A stretch of DNA of 7,661 nt, from NCBI GenBank assembly GCA_023251335.1, contig JAHEZA010000097.1:1-7661 (forward strand), in the 5' to 3' direction. The first letter of the stretch is position 1. Each line of letters begins with the position of its first letter. A program made the translations under genes and the position numbers. Below are positions 1-5,402 of this stretch, piece by piece. The notes under the pieces are model-generated. The model was not told where the DNA came from. It worked only from the letters and a program-made list of their open reading frames with translations, and did no database searches. The stretch is from Chitinophagaceae bacterium. GTDB lineage: Bacteria; Bacteroidota; Bacteroidia; Chitinophagales; Chitinophagaceae.

Positions 1-382
1 TACCGGGTTTCAGCGAGTTCAACAACATATCACGCAAGGGTGCACGATCGATTTCGGGTCGCGTTTCTGACGTAATTGTTTCGAAATTATGATCGTCAAA
101 TGTTATGTTGAGCGATTTATCTACAAGCCGCATCTTGCTTGCAACAGGGCGATGATGTTTATAAAATTCATCCAGCAGGCCTGCGCGTTTCAACGCTTCC
201 AACCCGGTTCCTTCATGCAAATCCAGCGTGGAGCCCTGCACCCGAACGTCCCGATTAAAATCTCTTTCGTAAACTTTTATACCGAAAATATTCGAAACGT
301 TTTTCATTTGCAGCAGCCGGGCTAACGTTAATCCTGCCATTCCTCCGCCAATAATGGCGATTTGCTTATTCTGTAATAACAT
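1..382 (-). CDS. TetX-like FAD-dependent monooxygenase, N-terminal part (runs off left edge)
   Basis: Reading leftward from an ATG at 382, 127 codons are open to the window edge. They match the N-terminus of class A flavoprotein monooxygenases. A Rossmann dinucleotide-binding motif, IIGGGMAGLTLARLL, lies at residues 10-24 (GxGxxG at 12-17). YERD at 38-41 supplies the acidic residue (E39) that normally binds the FAD ribose. A stretch like the TetX 'GGTLDLHKGSG' segment follows at 50-60 (GSTLDLHEGTG), then EIDRAPLRDMLLNSL near 106-120. The family adds one oxygen atom to a substrate using NADPH and O2; TetX inactivates tetracyclines this way, but most relatives have unknown substrates. Usual length is about 380 residues, so roughly two thirds is missing. 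It lies 30 bp downstream of the AraC-type gene on the same strand and is probably co-transcribed or regulated with it. The fold assignment is firm; a resistance role is only a possibility. Confidence 0.88.
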   Translation of the reverse strand, partial: MLLQNKQIAIIGGGMAGLTLARLLQMKNVSNIFGIKVYERDFNRDVRVQGSTLDLHEGTGLEALKRAGLLDEFYKHHRPVASKMRLVDKSLNITFDDHNFETITSETRPEIDRAPLRDMLLNSLKPG

Positions 383-412
383 AATGCTGCATTGTTTAAT
401 TCCGATGCAAAA

Positions 413-1168
413 TTATTGCTGTTTTATTGCAGATAATAGTATAAATCGGTCGTTTTTGTTTTTAGATAATTCCTTCGGTACTACGCCTGAAAACTTTTTT
501 ATTTCTTTGATGAAGTGCGTTTGGTCCGAAAAGTTTTCTTCGGGAAAAAGCTTTCCCTGTGCAATGTGTTCCAACGAAGCACGAAAGCGAAGGATATTGC
601 AATACACTTTTAATGAAAGTCCAAATTGCTGATTGAAATAGCGGTTGATTTGTCTACTGCTCCAAAACACTTTTTCGGAAAGTTCTTTTATCGTAATAGC
701 CCCGCTATTAGCGTAAATCAATTCAAACAATTTCCGTTTTCGTTCATCAATTTCTTTCGGTAAAAGAGATTGAATTTTTTGTGACGCCTTTTTACAGAAA
801 ATATCAAAGTCGTTCAAATCATTTGCGTCAAAATTCCAAAAATTATCGGGCAATGCCTTTCCGCTATTAAGGATGCCTGCAATGGGTTCACGAAAAATAT
901 ATTCTACGGCAAGCAATTTAAAACTAATGCAAAACATCAAACTGTTGGCAGGTATTACGGCTTGTTCGTGTTTCGTCATTCCGCCAAGCTGCACAACACG
1001 AAAATATTCTCCGGCCTATTTGAAAAGCATTACATCAATAAGACCGTCGGGTAATCCTGTCGTTTCTTTATCGCGATCGGATTGATTTTGCAAAAACCAA
1101 AAACTTTCTACAAAGTCTGAAAGCGGTTGGTCTGGCTTAACGATTTTGTATTCCAGGTCATTGTCCAT
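413..1168 (-). pseudogene. AraC-family transcriptional regulator interrupted by an in-frame TAG
   Basis: From an ATG at 1168 the frame reads 50 sensible codons (MDNDLEYKIVKPDQPLSDFV..., ending LPDGLIDVMLF-K). It meets TAG at 1018-1016, then continues in the same frame for 200 codons to a TAA at 413-415. The part before the stop has the conserved 'F..SFW' and 'LPDG.ID' signatures of the N-terminal domain that precedes many Bacteroidota AraC regulators. The part after it continues that domain (SLMFCISFKLLAVEYIF). It ends with an AraC helix-turn-helix pair at about codons 156-240 (ITIKELSEKVFWSSRQINRYF, then YCNILRFRASLEHIAQG). The whole is about 250 codons, normal for the group. The only lesion is the stop; no frame change is needed. 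A GTG at 994 or an ATG shortly after could restart translation, giving about 190 residues with an intact DNA-binding domain. It may be a recent pseudogene, a sequencing error or a readthrough gene. It sits just upstream of the TetX-like gene and probably controls it. Confidence 0.85.
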
Positions 1169-1188
1169 TCTGTTATCATTTGTAAGGC

Positions 1189-1204
1189 GTCATTTTAAAA
1201 TGAC
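1189..1204. promoter_or_regulatory. Perfect 16-bp palindrome upstream of the AraC-type gene
   Basis: GTCATTTTAAAATGAC reads the same on both strands without a mismatch or spacer. It begins 20 bp upstream of the regulator's ATG and lies just downstream of a -7-like element, so it would cover the transcription start. That is a typical repressor-operator position. AraC proteins usually bind direct repeats, so a dimeric repressor of another family is equally possible. Confidence 0.5.
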
Positions 1205-1207
1205 TCC

Positions 1208-1215
1208 CAAACTTA
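1208..1215 (-). promoter_or_regulatory. Candidate Bacteroidota -7 promoter element for the AraC-type gene
   Basis: On the minus strand these bases read TAAGTTTG, an exact match to the Bacteroidota -7 consensus TAnnTTTG. Transcription would start about seven bases downstream, near 1201, leaving a leader of about 30 nt before the ATG at 1168. I see no good TTG-type -33 element at the usual distance, so the promoter may be weak or need an activator. Confidence 0.4.
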
Positions 1216-1486
1216 TATATTTAAGGTACGCTATGCTACATATTTTATGAACAATTTTTTTACAGGATTTCAATGCATACTGACAGCTATGATTAAACTT
1301 TTAAAAGAAACACTAATCTGGTTGCAAAGCTACAGTGCATTCATGCGCTAAAAAGGCACGAAGAAATTTTAAGTAATCCAAACTAACTGAATTATTTTTA
1401 AGAGGCTCTAAATATTTTTTTCAAAAAGTGTAAGTTTTTCTGCTAATGAAACAACTTATATTTAAAGAACATTAATTCAAAGAACG

Positions 1487-1975
1487 GTGAAAAAGTTCAA
1501 GAGTATGGAAACAGCCTTTATAAAATTAATCAGCGACCATCAAAAAATAATTTATAAGGTTTGTAAAACGTATCGGGTTAGCAGAGAAGACCAGGAAGAT
1601 TTATTCCAGGAAATTGTTTATCAACTTTGGAAGTCTTATCCTTCCTTCAGGGGCGAATCCAAAATAAGTTCATGGATGTACAGAATAGCACTGAATACTG
1701 CAATCGCTGTTTATCGAAAAAACAAACTTCCGGTTGATTATGTTGACAAAATGCCCGAACAAATGCATGCCGGTACAGCGCCACAAACTTCAGAAAATGA
1801 AGAACGATTATTCGAAGCCTTACGAACATTGAACGATGCAGAAAAAGCCCTTATTTCGCTTTACCTGGACGACTTTACCTACCACGAGATAGCCGCAATA
1901 ACAGGAATAACAGAAAGCAATACAGGTGTAAGGTTAAACAGGATAAAAACAAAATTGAAAAAAATATTAAACTAA
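1487..1975 (+). CDS. ECF-type RNA polymerase sigma-70 factor
   Basis: The protein has the two-domain plan of extracytoplasmic-function sigma factors. Region 2 spans about residues 11-78, with EDQEDLFQEIVYQLWKSYP (core-binding helix, 34-52) and the region 2.3/2.4 segment WMYRIALNTAIAVYRK (63-78). Region 4 spans about 104-161, with DFTYHEIAAITGITESNTGV as the helix-turn-helix that reads the -35 element. At about 162 residues it is a normal ECF length. The start is uncertain: the GTG at 1487 gives the longest form, while the ATG at 1505 gives METAFIKLI, an equally natural N-terminus; neither has a clear ribosome-binding site. The stop is followed after 4 bp by a membrane-protein gene, so the pair is almost certainly one transcript. 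Sigma/membrane-protein pairs of this sort usually respond to an envelope signal. The regulon and signal cannot be told from the sequence. Confidence 0.93.
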   Translation: MKKFKSMETAFIKLISDHQKIIYKVCKTYRVSREDQEDLFQEIVYQLWKSYPSFRGESKISSWMYRIALNTAIAVYRKNKLPVDYVDKMPEQMHAGTAPQTSENEERLFEALRTLNDAEKALISLYLDDFTYHEIAAITGITESNTGVRLNRIKTKLKKILN

Positions 1976-1979
1976 AACT

Positions 1980-2537
1980 ATGGAACTACATGACATGAAA
2001 TCAAGTTGGCAACAAGCCGGCGGAGATTTTAAAAGTGAAACCGATCTATTAAACATGACCAAAATAACCCACCATCCCACGTTGAAAAAGATACGCATAA
2101 AGCTAATTGCTGAAACTATCTTTCTTCTTTTGTTTTTGATTATTTATTATGATTGGTTTGATGGTGATAAAAAACCATTGTACGCAAATATTTTATTGGC
2201 GGCCGGGTTGCTCTTATACATCGCTAATGATATCATAGGTTATATTTCAATAGCAACACCCGTCAGCGGTATAAATTTAAAACTATCTATCACAAATTAT
2301 TTTGCCAGGGTGAAACGCTTAGCTATATTTTCTTTGGTTATTTCTTTTTTATATAGTATCTCCCTTATTGTATTTTTTACTTCGGTAATACATTTTACCA
2401 GGGAAAAAAGATGGCTGTTGATAGGGCTTTCAGTTATTTTATTCCAGGTAATGTTTTGGTCTTTTAGAGTTTGGACCAACCATTTAAAAAATTTGAAACA
2501 GCAAATGAAGGATCTTGACTTCGATGAAAATAAATAG
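1980..2537 (+). CDS. Four-helix membrane protein paired with the sigma factor (putative regulator of it)
   Basis: The ATG lies 4 bp after the sigma-factor stop. The 185-residue product has a short soluble N-terminus (MELHDMKSSWQQAGGDF) and four likely membrane helices at about residues 40-57, 69-91, 114-137 and 145-165. It ends in a charged tail (LKNLKQQMKDLDFDENK). An N-terminus of the 'MEL.D.K..WQ' kind is, from memory, recurrent in Bacteroidota proteins encoded right after ECF sigma genes. Tight coupling to the sigma gene suggests an anti-sigma or sensory role at the inner membrane. There is no visible zinc-binding HxxxCxxC anti-sigma motif, so binding to the sigma factor is inferred from position only. 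No known enzyme motif is seen. The gene is certain; its function is not. Confidence 0.88.
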   Translation: MELHDMKSSWQQAGGDFKSETDLLNMTKITHHPTLKKIRIKLIAETIFLLLFLIIYYDWFDGDKKPLYANILLAAGLLLYIANDIIGYISIATPVSGINLKLSITNYFARVKRLAIFSLVISFLYSISLIVFFTSVIHFTREKRWLLIGLSVILFQVMFWSFRVWTNHLKNLKQQMKDLDFDENK

Positions 2538-2678
2538 CTTTTATCCGGTCGGGAAAAAACGGGAGATCTATAATTATTCCAGACTCAAAGGATAGCTGCG
2601 TGACAGTAAAACAACTTTTATAGCGGATTTCTATTTTGGTTTGTCTGTAGCTGAAAACTAATGCTAATAGTGAATGAA

Positions 2679-3208
2679 TTAAATTGTCTTTTTCAACAAC
2701 AATAATTGTCCGCGATGATTGCTAAGATGAATGATACGATCTAATAAAACATTCAACCTGTTGCGATGTGGCTCTTTTATAAAATCTTCTTCAGAGATAT
2801 TTGAATGACGTGTAAACCAATCATCAGCAGGTAAATTTTTGATATGATTTGATAAAGTTCCGTTCACATCTTTCCATTGTTGTCTTAATTGAAGGGCTGA
2901 AGGAATTGCGTCCGCAGCTTTATCAGGTAAGGGTAAAAATAAAGGTTGCGGTTCAGGATATTTAGCTTCCTCAAAACGAAGTAACGGCAACATTAAATCG
3001 TGCACTGCTGTTGAATGGCCTAACAAATAAATGCCACGATTTCTGCCGGCGAAACTTCATGCACCAATTCTTCATCGGATAAATTATCAAAAATTTTGTC
3101 GCTTAGCATAAAAAGATCCTGCAAGAAATTCCCTTTGGGAGATTCGGATGAAACAGAGCAGATCCTCACCGATTGTATCGGCAAAGTCAATTTACATAAC
3201 AACAGCAA
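2679..3208 (-). pseudogene. DinB-superfamily protein gene with a one-base frameshift and unclear 5' end
   Basis: Two minus-strand frames together encode one DinB-like four-helix protein. The upstream frame carries MLSDKIFDNLSDEELVHEVSP and then runs into a stop. The downstream frame, read through from the junction, carries GRNRGIYLLGHSTAVHD and continues to the TAA at 2679. Adding one base at the CCGGC run (3046-3050) joins them as EVSP-GRNRGIYLLGH, the continuity expected of this family. Histidines in GHSTAVHD and in the C-terminal IIHLSNHRGQL fit the metal-binding triad of DinB proteins, whose members are often thiol transferases or uncharacterised. The 5' end is also doubtful: the frame is closed by TAA just above 3208 and the first ATG is at MLSDKIF, about 20 residues later than I would expect. 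It starts right after the stop of the 99-residue gene and was probably its operon partner. Pseudogene or sequencing error are both possible. Confidence 0.8.
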
Positions 3209-3214
3209 AATTAT

Positions 3215-3514
3215 TTAATTGCGAACCTTGCTGATAACTGTACCCAATAAATCAACCACCTCCTGTTGAATAATTCCAATCTGTTCAACTTCATCTCCTG
3301 CTTTCCAATGCTGCTCGCTGTCTTTAACGAGAGTAAGGCGTTGAGTGCCCTTGCCTGATTGAAGAAGCACATCGTACGTGCCAGTAAGATGGCCTTCCCA
3401 GGAAACGGTTTCTGCAAGCGCTGCTTTGTAAAAAATGTTGTTGTGTGCAAACGTGGTGGTAAAGACCAAATGATCTGTTTTATCTGGTCTGCCGGTAACG
3501 AGTTGGAAGTCCAT
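3215..3514 (-). CDS. Small protein of unknown function (99 residues)
   Basis: An ATG at 3514 opens a 99-residue frame (MDFQLVTGRPDKTDHLVF...) ending at TAA 3215. I do not recognise a family. The sequence alternates hydrophobic and polar residues and is probably beta-rich in its first 65 residues. It ends with a likely helix, EQIGIIQQEVVDLLGTVIS. It has no signal peptide, membrane helix or cysteine, so it is probably cytoplasmic. The frame stays open upstream to a GTG at 3745. I reject that extension because its first codons overlap the terminator hairpin of the neighbouring gene and the added residues lack coding character. The DinB-like gene starts a few bases after the stop, suggesting a two-gene operon. 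That this frame is a real gene is likely but not certain. Confidence 0.55.
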   Translation of the reverse strand: MDFQLVTGRPDKTDHLVFTTTFAHNNIFYKAALAETVSWEGHLTGTYDVLLQSGKGTQRLTLVKDSEQHWKAGDEVEQIGIIQQEVVDLLGTVISKVRN

Positions 3515-3737
3515 ATAGTTGAGTTTAGAATAGCAAGTTATAAAAAACTTTGATTCGTTACGCGATTGATTTATGAACGGTTTAAATGACCTGCCAACAA
3601 AAAAGAACAAGTCATAAAAATCCAAAATCGTTGAAAAAAGAAGTTGTTGGTTATAAACCGACAACGTGTAAAGCTTCCGGTATTTTACTAACGCCGCACC
3701 CATCCAGGTTCCGTTAGTCTTAGGGTTTGTACCAGGC
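3515..3737. other. Gene-free stretch upstream of the 99-residue protein
   Basis: This 223-bp segment lies between the terminator hairpin and the small gene and should hold that gene's promoter. On the minus strand TAACTTGC near 3530 weakly resembles a -7 element (six of eight positions). The open frame that crosses it has no recognisable protein content. I see no RNA gene or repeat. Confidence 0.45.
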
Positions 3738-3765
3738 AAAAGCACGCACGATTACCGTGCGTACT
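3738..3765 (-). terminator. Intrinsic terminator of the T9SS-secreted protein gene
   Basis: Read on the minus strand, AGTACGCACG, a five-base loop GTAAT and CGTGCGTGCT form a 10-bp GC-rich stem with one T-G wobble, followed by a short T run (TTTT, then G). It lies about 60 bp after the stop at 3827, as expected for a rho-independent terminator. The plus strand has no T run after the hairpin, so it probably works in one direction only. Confidence 0.72.
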
Positions 3766-3826
3766 TGTGTCAAAAGCCCGATTAAATTCATGTGTTAAAA
3801 AGATCGTATTTTCGGGAATACCCTAA

Positions 3827-4756
3827 TTAATTATTGACTACAATAAATTTTTTAATGGAACTTACACCCGTGCTTTCACCGATCACCTTAACAAAGTAAA
3901 CGCCTCTGGGGAGATTATTAATATCCACTGAGTTGCTGTTGGTAAAACCGGTTTGCTTTACTACACGCCCTGAATTGTCGAAAATCATAACTTTTGTTGG
4001 TTCGCTTGCATTCGTAATAGAAATTTTGGCATTGCCTGTACTTGGGTTAGGGAATATGGTAAAGTCTGAAGCCTGACTGGTTCCTTTTACTGGTTTTACA
4101 ACCGAAAAGCTAAAGGAATTATCTTTATCAATCATTTTAATTCTATAGAAGCTAACGTCTGCCAACGTATTAGGATCGTTAAAAGAATAAAATTGCGCGA
4201 TACTACTATTTGAATGCTGGCTTAAAACCGTGCCTACCGTTTCAAAAGGCGAATTGTTTGAAGATCTCTGAAGTTCAAATCTGTCTGAATTTATTTCCTG
4301 GTCCGTTTTCCATGTAGCGGTTACCGCATTGTTATTTTGTCGCTGAACATCGAATTTGCTTAACAGAACCGGCATAGGACCGGCTTCCTGAACCGTATCT
4401 GTTACATTACAAATAGTTGCCGTGCCTCCTGCTATAGCACCGCCATATTTAAAAAATACTTTTAAAGTATGTGCAGGAGGTATATCCCCGCTGATACAGT
4501 AGCTGATGTAACCTTTTGATGCACATTTCGAAGAATCTACATTAATGATAGAAAGATTTGTATTTATTGCATTAACATAAATGGAATCTATTAGAGGAAC
4601 AGAGCTGGGGCATGTCGAATAATACATCTGGATTTCTCCCCCTGAGCTGCAGGTCCCATTGCCATTATTTCTTTTAAAATAACTGGGACATACTTGCGCA
4701 AAGCTCATAAAAGCCATTGAGATTAATACTGCTGTAATGGTAAATTTCCTTTTCAT
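3827..4756 (-). CDS. Secreted protein with type IX secretion (Por) C-terminal sorting domain
   Basis: The 309-residue product starts at the ATG at 4756, because a textbook signal peptide begins there (MKRKFTITAVLISMAFMSFA, cut before Q21). The frame is open further upstream, but that part looks non-coding. Residues 21-110 form a domain with six cysteines (C23, C36, C49, C78, C87, C106), probably disulphide-bonded outside the cytoplasm. Residues about 117-220 resemble the fibronectin-III-like modules common before sorting domains (VTATWKTDQEINSDRFELQRS, then YRIKMIDKDNSFSFS). The last 80 residues are a type A sorting domain, with FTIFPNPSTGNAKISI at about 232-247 and LPRGVYFVKV...KKFIVVNN at the end. 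Such proteins cross the outer membrane by the PorKLMN/Sov machinery and are attached to the surface or released. There is no catalytic motif, so a binding or structural role is likely. It appears to be a single-gene transcript with a terminator about 60 bp downstream. Confidence 0.9.
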   Translation of the reverse strand: MKRKFTITAVLISMAFMSFAQVCPSYFKRNNGNGTCSSGGEIQMYYSTCPSSVPLIDSIYVNAINTNLSIINVDSSKCASKGYISYCISGDIPPAHTLKVFFKYGGAIAGGTATICNVTDTVQEAGPMPVLLSKFDVQRQNNNAVTATWKTDQEINSDRFELQRSSNNSPFETVGTVLSQHSNSSIAQFYSFNDPNTLADVSFYRIKMIDKDNSFSFSVVKPVKGTSQASDFTIFPNPSTGNAKISITNASEPTKVMIFDNSGRVVKQTGFTNSNSVDINNLPRGVYFVKVIGESTGVSSIKKFIVVNN

Positions 4757-5226
4757 TTTGTTGAGTTGAGAGGTTAAGAATTTGTTTATAAATCTTTCAA
4801 AATTTATAGGACTCGTCATAACGGTACTTGCGCAGGATATCAAAACATATGTGTGCTACAATAAATAATTGGAGGGTATTGGTTAGCTTTGACAAAGACA
4901 GTCAGAATATTACTTTCAGATCCAAGCTGTTAGAAATTCAGTAGATTTTTTGGATGTAGGAAAGAGCCTAAACAAACTCTTTGGCTTTATAAGTGTACGA
5001 ACCCTGTGAAGAAAAAAACGTCAGGATAATTTGTACGCCTGTGGAAATTTGCTAAGATTTGGAAAATGTAAATTAAGAAGCACAAACATAGATAACACTT
5101 TTGGATAAATAAAGCTTTTTTGATTTTTTTTTATAATCTTCATTACACACCCGTTTTTATTGTTAATAGTTCCAATAGAAAAAGTGTGATCAAATCTGTT
5201 CTGATTTTCTAAATGCGTCACCTTCT

Positions 5227-5284
5227 GACCGGTGTTCCTATGCTGTTGGTATGACCAACAACATATTCAGTCATCATACCGGTC
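5227..5284. repeat. Nested inverted repeat (possible RNA structure or binding site)
   Basis: The inner part is TGTTGGT-ATG-ACCAACA (5244-5260), a perfect 7-bp inverted repeat with a three-base loop. After one mismatch it extends by TATG/CATA to 5239-5265. The outer arms are GACCGGT (5227-5233) and ACCGGTC (5278-5284). A competing pairing also exists: GGTAT-GAC (5248-5255) with GTC-ATACC (5270-5280, three-base bulge). There is no T run after it on either strand, so it is not a standard terminator. It lies 120-175 bp past the GH43 stop. Confidence 0.5.
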
Positions 5285-5356
5285 TTGGTGGGTGTTTAAA
5301 AACAAAACAAAATATGCCTGTAGTACCTGCGGATAAATAGAATCCCGTTCTGATAA

Positions 5357-5382
5357 GAAAAAGACGCGGTTAATTAAACGCG
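5357..5382 (-). terminator. Possible weak terminator of the GH43 operon
   Basis: On the minus strand, 20 bp after the GH43 stop, CGCG - T - TTAATTAA - C - CGCG is followed by TCTTTTTC. The GC part of the stem is only 4 bp and is separated from the AT centre by a mismatch. The position and T run fit an intrinsic terminator but the hairpin is weak. Confidence 0.38.
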
Positions 5383-5402
5383 CGCCTTCCATAAAAATGT
5401 GT

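Larger units (their letters stand above)
1169..1486. other. Divergent intergenic region between AraC-type gene and sigma-factor gene
   Basis: This 318-bp, AT-rich stretch separates two divergent genes and should hold both promoters. The left end contains the palindrome and -7 element listed separately. On the plus strand, TATATTTA at 1457-1464 is one base from the TAnnTTTG consensus and could serve the sigma-factor operon, but there is no clear -33 partner. An imperfect inverted repeat (AGTGCAT, two bases, ATGCGCT) lies at 1334-1349. I see no open frame with coding character and no RNA gene. Confidence 0.6.
4757..5402. other. Long gene-free region between T9SS gene and GH43 operon
   Basis: This 646-bp AT-rich stretch lies upstream of the T9SS gene and downstream of the GH43 gene, both on the minus strand. 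The right end holds a weak terminator and a nested inverted repeat, listed separately. The T9SS promoter should be in the left part, but I find no clean TAnnTTTG element; TATAAATTTTG on the minus strand near 4797-4807 is the nearest. A small AAAGAG/CTCTTT inverted repeat is at 4961-4982. The short open frames here (for example 5021-5221, minus) have no signal peptide, domain or start context that would support a gene. It could hold a decayed gene or an unrecognised small RNA. Confidence 0.5.

Noticed and set aside
89..325. A plus-strand open frame opposite the TetX-like gene
   Set aside because: It is the antisense shadow of the conserved flavoprotein sequence on the minus strand.
1334..1349. 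The imperfect inverted repeat AGTGCAT-TC-ATGCGCT as a regulatory hairpin
   Set aside because: A two-base loop is too tight for a stable RNA hairpin, one pair is only a wobble, and no gene is placed to use it as a terminator.
3515..3745. An upstream extension of the 99-residue frame to a GTG at 3745 (176 residues in all)
   Set aside because: Its first codons lie inside the terminator hairpin of the neighbouring gene, the start is GTG without context, and the added residues show no domain or coding character. The ATG at 3514 is preferred.
4757..4843. A longer N-terminus for the T9SS protein
   Set aside because: A complete signal peptide begins at the ATG at 4756. The extra 29 residues would place it internally.
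5021..5221. A 66-residue minus-strand open frame in the gene-free region
   Set aside because: There is no signal peptide, domain or start context. The composition is that of AT-rich intergenic DNA.
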